Below, piece by piece: positions 15,791 through 23,700 of a DNA stretch of 32,129 nucleotides; position 1 is the first letter of the stretch, and each line of letters begins with the position of its first letter. Under the pieces are notes generated by a model. That model saw only the letters and a program-made list of their open reading frames with translations, searched no databases and was not told the origin of the DNA. The DNA is taken from positions 1 through 32,129 of the forward strand of contig CAZTYH010000032.1 in assembly GCA_964617565.1 (NCBI GenBank). Reading direction: 5' to 3'. The position numbers and the translations under genes are program-made. Origin of the DNA: JAKJGV01 sp964617565. Its GTDB lineage: Bacteria; Verrucomicrobiota; Kiritimatiellia; CAIQIC01; JAGNIJ01.

Positions 15791-16930
15791 GTGTTTTACT
15801 ATTTGAGTTTATTAACCGATTGGTATTCGCCCTTGCGGGTGTTCCGCTATATCACATTCCGCGCGCTCGCCGGCGCGGGCACCGCGTTCATTATCAGTCT
15901 GCTGCTCGGGCCCTGGATGATCCGAAAGCTGCGTGAATTCAAGATCGGCCAGCAGGTGCGCAAGGATGAAGCGCCGCCGCTGTATGTTTTTCACGGGAAG
16001 AAAGCGGGAACGCCGACCATGGGCGGCCTGCTGATTATTGCAGCGGTCCTGGTGTCCACCTTGTTGTGGGCGATGCCCACAAATGGATTCGTGCTCATCA
16101 CGCTGGCCACGATGTTGTTCATGGGCTTCGTGGGCTTCCGGGATGATTATTTGAAAGTCACGCGCAAGCAGTCGAAAGGATTGGGTGCGCGCGCGAAACT
16201 GGCGTACCAGGGGGCATGGGCGCTGGTGGTGCTGCTGGTGCTGCTGGCCTGGCCGGAGACGCGGGTCCAGGTGCGCGAACTGATGTTGCCTTTTTTGAAG
16301 GATCCCGTGGTGCGTGACATGGGCTTGGTTTTAACGGTGTTGTTTCTCGGGCTTGTCATGGTGGGATGTACAAACGCGGTGAATTTAACAGATGGATTGG
16401 ATGGGTTGGCCATCGGCTGCAGCAATTCCGTTGCCGTGGCCTATCTCGTGATGGCGTACGTGGCGGGCCATTTTCATTTTGCACAATACCTCCAGGTTCC
16501 CTTCATTGCCGGAAGCGGCGAGCTGGCCGTCTTCTGCGGATGTCTTCTCGGGGCGGGGTTGGGCTTTCTATGGTTCAACTGCCATCCCGCGCGCGTTTTC
16601 ATGGGAGACACGGGAAGCCTCGCGCTCGGCGGCGCAATTGCCATGGTGGCTATCCTGATCAAGCAGGAATTGGTGCTGATCATTGTCGGTGGCGTGTTTG
16701 TCGTTGAAGCGGTGAGCGTGCTTATGCAGGTGGCCTATTTCAAGTACACGGGTGGCCGACGGATATTCAAATGCTCGCCGCTGCATCATCACTTTGAGGT
16801 ATTGGAGAAAGAGGCGGCGGAGAGGGAAGGCCGGGACGTGGAAGTTGTCGAAACAATGATTACGACACGGTTCTGGATTGCTTCCATCATTTTCGCGTTG
16901 CTTGGTGTGGCGACGCTCAAGATTCGCTGA
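15791..16930 (+). CDS. mraY: Phospho-MurNAc-pentapeptide transferase (lipid I synthase)
   Basis: This inner-membrane enzyme transfers phospho-MurNAc-pentapeptide to undecaprenyl phosphate, forming lipid I. It has 379 residues from GTG 15791, with AAAGGA (15776-15781) 9 bases upstream. About ten hydrophobic helices are visible. Catalytic signatures are GTPTMGG (73-79), the Asp pair in FRDDY (D118, D119), NLTDGLDG (198-205), FMGDTGS (270-276) and the HHH loop (332-334). An acidic insertion (EKEAAEREGRDVEVVE) follows the His loop, as in many Gram-negatives. The stop overlaps the murD start in ATGA. Confidence 0.97.
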   Translation: MFYYLSLLTDWYSPLRVFRYITFRALAGAGTAFIISLLLGPWMIRKLREFKIGQQVRKDEAPPLYVFHGKKAGTPTMGGLLIIAAVLVSTLLWAMPTNGFVLITLATMLFMGFVGFRDDYLKVTRKQSKGLGARAKLAYQGAWALVVLLVLLAWPETRVQVRELMLPFLKDPVVRDMGLVLTVLFLGLVMVGCTNAVNLTDGLDGLAIGCSNSVAVAYLVMAYVAGHFHFAQYLQVPFIAGSGELAVFCGCLLGAGLGFLWFNCHPARVFMGDTGSLALGGAIAMVAILIKQELVLIIVGGVFVVEAVSVLMQVAYFKYTGGRRIFKCSPLHHHFEVLEKEAAEREGRDVEVVETMITTRFWIASIIFALLGVATLKIR

Positions 16931-18336
16931 TGAAGACGTATGGAAAAGCACTGGTGCTCGGATGCGGCGGCAGTGGCGCGGCAGCGGCGCAGCTTCTGCA
17001 TTCGGAGTGCACGCATGTGATCGTGCTGGATGGAGGAGCGGGCGACGAAGTGATTGCGCGCGCCGATGTGCTGCGTCACTCCGGCATGGAAGTTGTGACG
17101 GACTGTCGCGACCTGCCACCGGGGGATTACGATGTGTGTGTGGCGAGTCCCGGAGTGCCGCTCTCATCGCCCTTGCTTCAGCAGGCGCGCGCAAGAAAAC
17201 TTCCGGTGCTTTCCGAGTTGGAGCTCGGGTGGAGCCGATGCTGTTGTCCCGTGGTTGCCGTTACAGGTTCAAACGGCAAAAGCACGGCCGTGAAATGGAT
17301 CGCAGAGTCGCTTCAAGCCGGTGGATTGCGCGCCGAGCCCGCGGGCAACTACGGCCCTCCCGTATCGAAGATTGTGTTGGAGCAAAAAGACCTCGACTGG
17401 CTGGTCCTGGAGGTCAGCACGTTCCAGTTGGAAACCGTTTCCGAATTCCGGGCTGAGGTCGGTATCCTCCTGAATATTCATCCCAACCACCTGGATCGTC
17501 ACGGCGATATGCAGACCTACCGCATGCTCAAGGCGAAGCTTTTTGCGCAGTCAAAAGGGTCTGATGCATGCATTGTTCACCAACCCCTGCTCGAAGAAGC
17601 GCGGCGACTGTCGGGTGGAAAGGGCCGCTGGATATCGTTTGGAAATTCTGCAGGCGCCGACTACCTGTACAAGAATGGCATTGTGACCGCGGGCGGCAAA
17701 CAAGTTCTCGATCTGCAGGATACAATCTTTGCGAATGATGTGCTTGGACAGGCCGGGGCTGCCGTTGCCGCCGCGCTCGTTTCGTGCGGCCTCGACCCCT
17801 CGTGTGCGGCACGCGCGGCGTCCACTTTCAAGCCTCTGCCGCACCGAATGCAACCGGTGGGTGGGTTTGGCGGCGTACGTTTCATTAACGATTCCAAGGC
17901 AACCAATCTTGCTGCCATGGCCGCCGCGCTCCGCATGATTCCTTCGAAAATTCGATTGATTGCCGGTGGTTTGGGCAAGGAAAAAGATTACAGCTTTGTA
18001 AAAGAATTGCTGGCGAAAAAGGTGCAGGGTGTTTACCTTATCGGACGTACATCGAAAGAAATGGCCTCGGCTTGGTCCGACGCAGTACCCTGTTTCCTTT
18101 GCGAGACATTGGAAATTGCGGTCAGGCGGGCGACCGATGATGCGAAAGAGGGAGATGTCATTCTTCTTTCGCCGGCATGCGCGAGCTTCGATCAGTTCAG
18201 GAATTTCGAGGAGCGCGGAGATCGGTTTGTACGCCTGGTTGAGGATCGGGTGAGAGGTGGAATTGAACGGGAGATGAAAAGTGCGCCGCCGGCGGGAGCC
18301 GTTGGCGATTTGCTGAAAGGAGTTTCGGGAAGATGA
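16930..18336 (+). CDS. murD: UDP-MurNAc-L-alanine--D-glutamate ligase
   Basis: A Mur ligase that adds D-Glu to UDP-MurNAc-L-Ala. It has 468 residues with the MurD N-terminal Rossmann start (KALVLGCGGSGAAAA). The ATP loop VAVTGSNGKST is at about 109-119. The LNIHPNHLDRHG segment and the late NDSKATNLAAMAAAL strand are characteristic of MurD. LSPACASFDQFRNFEERGD is the strongly conserved C-terminal MurD motif. Length is normal. Both ends overlap their neighbours by ATGA-type junctions, indicating tight translational coupling with mraY and the LysM gene. Confidence 0.96.
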   Translation: MKTYGKALVLGCGGSGAAAAQLLHSECTHVIVLDGGAGDEVIARADVLRHSGMEVVTDCRDLPPGDYDVCVASPGVPLSSPLLQQARARKLPVLSELELGWSRCCCPVVAVTGSNGKSTAVKWIAESLQAGGLRAEPAGNYGPPVSKIVLEQKDLDWLVLEVSTFQLETVSEFRAEVGILLNIHPNHLDRHGDMQTYRMLKAKLFAQSKGSDACIVHQPLLEEARRLSGGKGRWISFGNSAGADYLYKNGIVTAGGKQVLDLQDTIFANDVLGQAGAAVAAALVSCGLDPSCAARAASTFKPLPHRMQPVGGFGGVRFINDSKATNLAAMAAALRMIPSKIRLIAGGLGKEKDYSFVKELLAKKVQGVYLIGRTSKEMASAWSDAVPCFLCETLEIAVRRATDDAKEGDVILLSPACASFDQFRNFEERGDRFVRLVEDRVRGGIEREMKSAPPAGAVGDLLKGVSGR

Positions 18337-19280
18337 AAACGCCTGTGTTGATTGTTACGGTTGTGTTAATCCACGTGCTGGCTATTGGATCGGTGCTTTT
18401 CATTCAGGGATGTGGCACACGACGAGCAGCTGGTCCCGTCGAGCCTCCGCCGGCACCGGTTATGCCGCCGAGACAGGACACTTCAATCACACCGGCACCC
18501 CGTCCGGTCTTTCAGCCGCCCATCCCCGTTGAGCCGGCACCGTCCATGATGGTCCCGACGGATGGTCGCAGCTACACGGTTCAGAAAGGCGACTCGTTGT
18601 CCAAGATCGCCAGCCGCCTCGGCGTGAGCGCGAGAGAGCTTGCCGAGATCAACAACATCAAGGATCCGAATCGCATTGTTGTCGGCCAGGTCCTTGCGTT
18701 GCCGGATTATGCGAAGAGCGTTCCTGCTTCCGCGCCGGTGGCACCGCGCGTGGAGCGCGCGGTTGTGCCGGAAGGTGGCGCAATGTACGTTGTTCAGGCG
18801 GGTGACAGTCTTTCGAAGATTGCAGTGAAGCATGGCGTACGCGTGAATGACATTCGCGAAGCAAACAAATTGAGCGGCGATTTGATTCGTGTGGGACAGA
18901 AGCTCGTTATTCCCGGTTCGTCGGCTCGTACAGCAACGCAACCGAAGCCTGCTGCAGCGCCCAAACCCGCTCCGGCTCCCGCGCCTGCACCAGTGCCCGC
19001 TCCTGTGCCCGCACCCGCTCCGGCGCCGGCGCCTTCAGCAATGCTGGCTCCGATGCCGCCTCCAGCTCCGGTAGCGGCGGCTCCGGCTGCGGCTCCCCGA
19101 GTTGACGTTCCCCAGGATCAGCCGCTCGATTACACGGTGCAGGACAACGATACGTTGGAATCCATCGCAACACTCTTCATCGTGAAGGTCGAGGACATCA
19201 TGGCTCTGAACGGCATCACGGATGCGAAGGCGCCGCTGAAGGTCGGACAGAAACTCAAGATTCCGCCGACGGATATCTAA
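18333..19280 (+). CDS. Triple-LysM envelope protein in the dcw cluster
   Basis: 315 residues. A hydrophobic N-terminus (about 4-24) ends in FIQGC with Cys27. This is either a lipoprotein signal with an imperfect lipobox or a membrane anchor. Three LysM domains follow at about 81-124, 152-194 and 267-311. Each opens with Y-T/V-VQ-x-x-D-S/T-L and closes with VGQ-x-L-x-(I/L)P. They are separated by Pro/Ala linkers, the longest (201-256) being almost pure Ala/Pro. LysM binds N-acetylglucosamine-containing glycan. No peptidase M23 or other catalytic domain is present. It overlaps murD by 4 bases and precedes ftsW by 56, so it is probably a peptidoglycan-binding factor made with the septal machinery. 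The precise role is unknown. Confidence 0.88.
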   Translation: MKTPVLIVTVVLIHVLAIGSVLFIQGCGTRRAAGPVEPPPAPVMPPRQDTSITPAPRPVFQPPIPVEPAPSMMVPTDGRSYTVQKGDSLSKIASRLGVSARELAEINNIKDPNRIVVGQVLALPDYAKSVPASAPVAPRVERAVVPEGGAMYVVQAGDSLSKIAVKHGVRVNDIREANKLSGDLIRVGQKLVIPGSSARTATQPKPAAAPKPAPAPAPAPVPAPVPAPAPAPAPSAMLAPMPPPAPVAAAPAAAPRVDVPQDQPLDYTVQDNDTLESIATLFIVKVEDIMALNGITDAKAPLKVGQKLKIPPTDI

Positions 19281-19336
19281 ATTGCTCATGCGGTACCGGC
19301 CAAGCCTGGTGCTGACATAGTGCAGGTAGAGGGCTG

Positions 19337-20476
19337 ATGTGGAAGACCGCCACTGTTCTGCTCGGCATTGTCCTGGTTCTGATTACGCTGGGTATTGTCA
19401 TGCTTGCGAGCACCAGCGGCATACAGGGCCGTCTTCAATATCATGACCCGCTATTCTTCGTGAAACGCCAGGTTGTGGCGTTGATTCTCGGGGCGATCGG
19501 CGCGATTCTGACTTCATGGGTGGATTACCGCTACTGGCGTCGGTTGGCCATTCCTCTGGCGGCTGTTGCTGTTGTGCTGTTGATCATGGTGCTTATCCCG
19601 GGAGTCGGGTTGACGATCAAGGGCAGCAGTCGCTGGCTGAGAGCTGGACCGATCAATTTCCAACCTTCGGAACTGGCGAAGCTGTCCGTTATTGTCTTGC
19701 TGGCCTGGTGGATGGCCCGGGTTCAGCGGCATGCCCACGAATTCAAGCGTGGGCTTGTTGCGCCGCTTCTGATTCTCGGAGTGTTCCTGGGTTTGATCTT
19801 TCTAGAGCCTGATTTCGGGACGACCATGCTGGTGGGTGTGGTTGGGATGATGATTCTTTTTGTCGGTGGTACGCGGCCGGGATATCTGATCGTGTCGGGA
19901 GCGGGAGGGCTTGCGTTGTTCACGCTTGCGGTCATGCACAATGCCGAGCGCATGAGGCGGATCACCGCGTTCCTGAACCCGGAAAAATATGCGGAGGACG
20001 CGGCGTTCCAGTTGCTGAACGCGATATATGCCTTTGTGACCGGTGGCGGGCGCGGAGTGGGATTGGGGCAGGGGCTGCAGAAACACTTCTATCTGCCCGA
20101 AGCGCATACGGATTTCATCTTCGCCATCGTGGGGGAAGAGCTGGGTTTGGCTGCATCGCTCGGAGTGGTCATGCTTTTCCTCGGGCTGTTTTTATGCGGG
20201 ATTCGAATCACCTTTCGCGCGCCGGACCAGTTCGGAAAACTGTTGGCGTTCGGAATTACGCTGATGTTGTCGGTGCAGGCGATGATCAATATCGCCGTAG
20301 TGACCGGCAGCATGCCGACAAAGGGGTTGGCGCTGCCGTTCATGAGCTATGGCGGGTCCAGCCTTCTCATTTCAATGGCCATGATTGGAATCCTGGTCAA
20401 TATCGCCCGGCAGGCAGGGGAGCTGGAAGACGGCGATGACGCCGGCTTCATCAAGGACGCCGCGCATCGGTTTTAA
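19337..20476 (+). CDS. ftsW: Septal lipid II polymerase FtsW
   Basis: SEDS-family membrane glycosyltransferase that polymerises lipid II at the septum with FtsI. It has 379 residues and about ten hydrophobic helices. Family signatures are GSSRWLRAGPINFQPSELAK, LEPDFGTTML, the catalytic-region loop with DFIFAIVGEELG, and the late PFMSYGGSSLL. RodA shares these motifs; the dcw location favours FtsW. An AGGTAGAGGG ribosome site precedes ATG 19337. It is the last cell-wall gene here; the next gene is ahcY and not murG. Confidence 0.94.
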   Translation: MWKTATVLLGIVLVLITLGIVMLASTSGIQGRLQYHDPLFFVKRQVVALILGAIGAILTSWVDYRYWRRLAIPLAAVAVVLLIMVLIPGVGLTIKGSSRWLRAGPINFQPSELAKLSVIVLLAWWMARVQRHAHEFKRGLVAPLLILGVFLGLIFLEPDFGTTMLVGVVGMMILFVGGTRPGYLIVSGAGGLALFTLAVMHNAERMRRITAFLNPEKYAEDAAFQLLNAIYAFVTGGGRGVGLGQGLQKHFYLPEAHTDFIFAIVGEELGLAASLGVVMLFLGLFLCGIRITFRAPDQFGKLLAFGITLMLSVQAMINIAVVTGSMPTKGLALPFMSYGGSSLLISMAMIGILVNIARQAGELEDGDDAGFIKDAAHRF

Positions 20477-20483
20477 CGAGCCC

Positions 20484-20512
20484 TTGAAAAAAGCCCGCCG
20501 ATCGCCTACTTT
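20484..20512 (+). promoter_or_regulatory. Possible promoter for ahcY
   Basis: TTGAAA (20484-20489), a 17-base spacer and TACTTT (20507-20512) lie 36 bases before the ahcY ATG. The -35 is good and the -10 is mediocre. It would separate ahcY transcription from the dcw operon. I see no terminator after ftsW, so read-through is also possible. Confidence 0.4.
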
Positions 20513-20548
20513 ATCCGCTCGATCGCGATACAGGAAAGGACTGAACCT

Positions 20549-21964
20549 ATGGCCCGGAAAACAAAGAAAAACACGGACTACGTAATCAAGGACATCAAAC
20601 TGGCCGGCTTCGGCCGCAAGGAAATCGAGCTGGCCGAGCACGAAATGCCGGGTCTCATGGCCGTGCGCAAGCAGTATGCGCGGTCGAAGCCCTTGAAGGG
20701 CGCGCGCGTTTCCGGGTCGCTCCACATGACCATCCAGACGGCGGTCCTGATTGAAACGTTGAAGGAGCTTGGCGCGCAGGTGCGCTGGGCCAGTTGCAAT
20801 ATTTTCTCCACGCAGGACCATGCCGCCGCCGCGATTGCGGCGACGGGCACACCTGTTTTCGCCTACAAGGGTGAAACGCTGGAAGAATACTGGGAGTTTA
20901 CAGATCGCCTGCTCGATTGGGGTAACGGCCGCGGCCCGAACATGATCGTGGATGATGGCGGCGATGCCACGCTTTTCATTCATCTTGGCTACAAGGCGGA
21001 GGAGGATCCGAAAATCCTGAATCGCAAGCCGGATAGTCACGAGGAAGCGGTGTTATTGAAGCAGCTTAAGAAGTCGCTGCGCCGTGACCCCAAGCGCTTC
21101 CATCGCATCGCGAAACAGATTCGCGGCGTCAGCGAAGAGACCACTACCGGCGTAAACCGTCTTTACCAGATGTATAAACGCGGCGAGCTTCTGTTCCCGG
21201 CGTTCAACGTGAACGATTCGGTCACGAAGTCGAAGTTCGACAATATTTACGGATGCCGACATTCGCTCTGCGACGGCATCATGCGCGCGACTGACGTGTT
21301 GCTTTCCGGCAAGGTCGCGGTGGTGGCGGGCTATGGCGACGTGGGCAAGGGGAGCGCTCAATCGTTGCGCAGCCAGTGTGCCCGCGTGATCGTCACGGAA
21401 ATTGATCCGATCTGCGCTCTCCAGGCGGCGATGGAAGGCTTCGAGGTCATGACGATGGATGAAGCCTGCAAGATCGGTGACATCTTCGTCACGGCGACGG
21501 GATGCTGCGACGTGATTACCGAGAAGCACATGAAGCAGATGAAGCATCTGGCGATCGTGTGCAACATCGGGCACTTCGACCACGAGATCGAGGTGGCATC
21601 GCTGAATAAGTACAAGTGGGATGAGATCAAGCCGCAGGTGCATCGCATCACGTTCCCGAACGGCCGCAGCATCATTCTGCTTGCCGAAGGGCGGCTGGTG
21701 AATCTTGGTTGCGCAACAGGGCATCCGAGCTTCGTGATGTCGAACAGCTTCACGAACCAGACGTTGGCTCAGCTTGAGCTCTACACCGGGCACGGCAAAT
21801 ATCCGGTGGGCGTGTACACCTTGCCGAAGCTCCTCGATGAGCAGGTGGCGCGGCTGCATCTTGGGCAACTTGGCGTCAAGCTGGAGAAGCTCTCGAAGAA
21901 GCAGGCGAAATATATCGGCGTACCGGTGGAAGGCCCATTCAAGCCGGATCATTACCGGTATTGA
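20549..21964 (+). CDS. ahcY: Adenosylhomocysteinase (SAH hydrolase)
   Basis: It splits S-adenosylhomocysteine into homocysteine and adenosine, relieving product inhibition of methyltransferases. The 471 residues are the long bacterial form. Seen are SGSLHMTIQTAVL (55-67), SCNIFSTQDHAAAA, the NAD-binding loop GYGDVGKG (261-268), GHFDHEIEV and the invariant C-terminal end GPFKPDHYRY. The start has AGGAAAGGA upstream. It sits between ftsW and a strong terminator, a location outside its usual methionine-cycle context. Identification is secure. Confidence 0.97.
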   Translation: MARKTKKNTDYVIKDIKLAGFGRKEIELAEHEMPGLMAVRKQYARSKPLKGARVSGSLHMTIQTAVLIETLKELGAQVRWASCNIFSTQDHAAAAIAATGTPVFAYKGETLEEYWEFTDRLLDWGNGRGPNMIVDDGGDATLFIHLGYKAEEDPKILNRKPDSHEEAVLLKQLKKSLRRDPKRFHRIAKQIRGVSEETTTGVNRLYQMYKRGELLFPAFNVNDSVTKSKFDNIYGCRHSLCDGIMRATDVLLSGKVAVVAGYGDVGKGSAQSLRSQCARVIVTEIDPICALQAAMEGFEVMTMDEACKIGDIFVTATGCCDVITEKHMKQMKHLAIVCNIGHFDHEIEVASLNKYKWDEIKPQVHRITFPNGRSIILLAEGRLVNLGCATGHPSFVMSNSFTNQTLAQLELYTGHGKYPVGVYTLPKLLDEQVARLHLGQLGVKLEKLSKKQAKYIGVPVEGPFKPDHYRY

Positions 21965-21968
21965 GTCA

Positions 21969-22019
21969 TTTTGGGACGCGATTGCAACGGGAGAGAACGG
22001 TTGCAATCTTTTCCCAAAA
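21969..22019 (+). terminator. Nested palindrome terminator after ahcY
   Basis: An inner perfect stem GATTGCAAC (21980-21988) / GTTGCAATC (22000-22008) is followed immediately by TTTT (22009-22012). It is wrapped by an outer pair TTTTGGGA (21969-21976) / TCCCAAAA (22012-22019). The inner stem plus T-run is a standard intrinsic terminator. The outer pair makes an alternative longer fold, and the A-rich 3' side could serve the opposite strand. Confidence 0.75.
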
Positions 22020-22115
22020 AAGCGCTTTACAGGAATATCTCACGGCGGTAACTTGCTTAATCAGTAAAACGATTGATTTGTCCAATGAAGGGCAAATTAG
22101 CTCAAGAGAGGGATT

Positions 22116-22865
22116 ATGAAGAGCAAAGCGTTTGTTGTTGCGTTGGTTTGCGTCCTTATGGCGGTTGCGAATGCGTCTGCATCGCTGATTGATATTGCCA
22201 GTAATTACGAGACAGCTACGTGGACAAATGGCAGTAATCTCGGATCGGGATTCGGCGCATGGAATCTGGTGTCTGGTGCCAATTCCGGGTTCTTCATCTG
22301 GGACAGCACTGAGCATGGTCATGGCGATATTAACACTTCTGATTTAGCGTTCGGTTTCTGGGGAAATAGTGGAAGCTGGGCTGACGCCAATCGCGGCATA
22401 ACCACGTGGGGGAATAATCACTCCTTCAGCATGGATATGGCTGTTCAGTGGCGCACAGGCGCATATGGATTAAACCTGTACAATGTCAGCGACACGGCGC
22501 TGTTCGATGGCAGCACCCTGATTTGGAATTTCAACATTGATGATACGGGATATGGCGGCACCGGATGGGACTATTACAGTGATATCATTCTGAATTTCTC
22601 TTTTGTTCAGAATGGCAGCGATTTGGATGTCACGGTGACGGGGTCCAGCGTGAATGGCTCATGGACGGACACATGGAACACGCAGGTAGCCGGAGAAACT
22701 CTTGGTGGATTCCGCGTATATGCCGGCTCTGGCGAGGCAGCTTCCGGTCAGCGAAACCTGTACATCAACAATCTTGAAGTCATTCCCGAGCCGACGACGT
22801 TGGGATTGCTCGGCGTCGGTACGCTGGGACTCCTGTTGATCCGTCGCAAGAAGCAGCAGGCTTGA
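22116..22865 (+). CDS. PEP-CTERM sorting-domain surface protein
   Basis: 249 residues with an N-terminal signal peptide (MKSKAFVVALVCVLMAVANA, cut near ASA). The middle is Gly/Asn/Trp/Ser-rich and predicted beta (about 25-220), resembling a jelly-roll or lectin-like secreted domain that I cannot name. The C-terminus is a textbook PEP-CTERM tripartite signal: VIPEPTTLGLLG, a hydrophobic helix, then RRKKQQA. Such proteins are cut at PEP by exosortase and moved to the outer surface or into exopolysaccharide. No exosortase gene lies in the window. The gene has its own flanking terminators, so it is a single-gene unit. A purine-rich GAGAGGGA lies close to the ATG. Confidence 0.88.
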   Translation: MKSKAFVVALVCVLMAVANASASLIDIASNYETATWTNGSNLGSGFGAWNLVSGANSGFFIWDSTEHGHGDINTSDLAFGFWGNSGSWADANRGITTWGNNHSFSMDMAVQWRTGAYGLNLYNVSDTALFDGSTLIWNFNIDDTGYGGTGWDYYSDIILNFSFVQNGSDLDVTVTGSSVNGSWTDTWNTQVAGETLGGFRVYAGSGEAASGQRNLYINNLEVIPEPTTLGLLGVGTLGLLLIRRKKQQA

Positions 22866-22886
22866 TCTGATTCCTGGTTTAAATCG

Positions 22887-22920
22887 AAACGGCCCGGGTT
22901 TATCCCGGGCCGTTTTTTTT
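22887..22920 (+). terminator. Strong intrinsic terminator after the PEP-CTERM gene
   Basis: AAACGGCCCGGG (22887-22898), a 5-base loop, CCCGGGCCGTTT (22904-22915) and a run of eight Ts (22913-22920). The stem is perfect and the T-run is on the plus strand. On the minus strand the tract is short, so it protects msrA from read-through more than it terminates msrA. Confidence 0.92.
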
Positions 22921-22927
22921 GCGTCGC

Positions 22928-23566
22928 TCAGCGCTTGGGGGTTGGCTGGTTCAAGAGGTCGTCGAGTTTCTTGAGCTTTGGTCGGATCACGAACATGCAA
23001 TAGGGGGCTGTGGGGTTGTTGTTGAAGTAGTCCTGATGGTGTTGCTCGGCCTCGTAAAACTTTTCCGCCGGCGCAATTTGCGTGACGACCTGCACACCGG
23101 ATTCGACAAGTAATTGCTTGGCCTTTTCCGCCATCTCTTTCTGGTCGGGCGAGTGATAAAAAATGGCCGACCGATACTGGGTGCCGACATCGGCGCCCTG
23201 GCGGTTCATCTGGGAAGGATCGTGGGCGTGCCAGAACAGATCCAGGAGTTCAGCATAGCTTACGACGGCAGGATCGAATTCGATTTCCACGGCTTCGGCG
23301 TGTCCTGTTTTCCCTGAGCAAACCTGCTTGTAGGTTGGATTTTCGACATGCCCGCCCGTATAGCCCGACCTGACGGATTTAACTCCGTTTACACGCTGAA
23401 ACACGGCTTCTACGCACCAGAAGCAACCGCCCGCGAATGTTGCTTTCTGAACGCTATCTTTATCCGGTTGCTGTAGTTCATGCATCACTTCACCCCTTGC
23501 AGTTAAAACAATCAGCGAAACCAGAGCCAGCAAACCCGACAAATGCTGCAACATATTACGCTGCAT
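22928..23566 (-). CDS. msrA: Exported peptide-methionine (S)-S-oxide reductase A
   Basis: It reduces methionine-S-sulfoxide in proteins back to methionine. The 212 residues include an N-terminal hydrophobic leader (LLALVSLIVLTARG, about 11-25), which most cytosolic MsrA proteins lack, so a periplasmic location is likely. The catalytic motif GCFWC lies at 47-51 with nucleophile C48. Also seen are SGYTGGHVENPTYKQVC, CSGKTGHAEAVEIEFDP and the family's DPSQMNRQGADVGTQYRS. Cys83 and a late YCMFVI Cys are candidate recycling residues. There is no fused MsrB domain. It converges on the PEP-CTERM gene. Confidence 0.94.
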   Translation of the reverse strand: MQRNMLQHLSGLLALVSLIVLTARGEVMHELQQPDKDSVQKATFAGGCFWCVEAVFQRVNGVKSVRSGYTGGHVENPTYKQVCSGKTGHAEAVEIEFDPAVVSYAELLDLFWHAHDPSQMNRQGADVGTQYRSAIFYHSPDQKEMAEKAKQLLVESGVQVVTQIAPAEKFYEAEQHHQDYFNNNPTAPYCMFVIRPKLKKLDDLLNQPTPKR

Positions 23567-23600
23567 AGCTGTTTTTGCCCTTCCTGCATCACTTCAATTT

Positions 23601-23628
23601 AAGATACAAGGGAATCAAGGGATTTCAA
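23601..23628 (-). promoter_or_regulatory. Putative msrA promoter
   Basis: On the minus strand TTGAAA (23628-23623), a 16-base spacer and TATCTT (23606-23601) precede the msrA ATG by 34 bases. The call is by consensus match only. Confidence 0.5.
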
Positions 23629-23700
23629 CCAGAGCGTGGATTGTCAGGGACCGGTACCATTTAGTGTTGCGCGGGAAGGGTTTTTGTGAGAAGAAGCGTA

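Noticed and set aside
18961..19080. Repetitive GCTCC/GCGCC-rich DNA that could suggest a repeat array
   Set aside because: It encodes the Ala/Pro linker of the LysM protein; the repetition follows from the amino acid composition.
22044..22056. Sigma-54-like -24/-12 pair (GG ... TTGC) upstream of the PEP-CTERM gene, attractive because some PEP-CTERM genes are sigma-54 controlled
   Set aside because: The spacing between GG (22044-22045) and GC (22055-22056) is 9 bases, not the 10 that sigma-54 promoters need.
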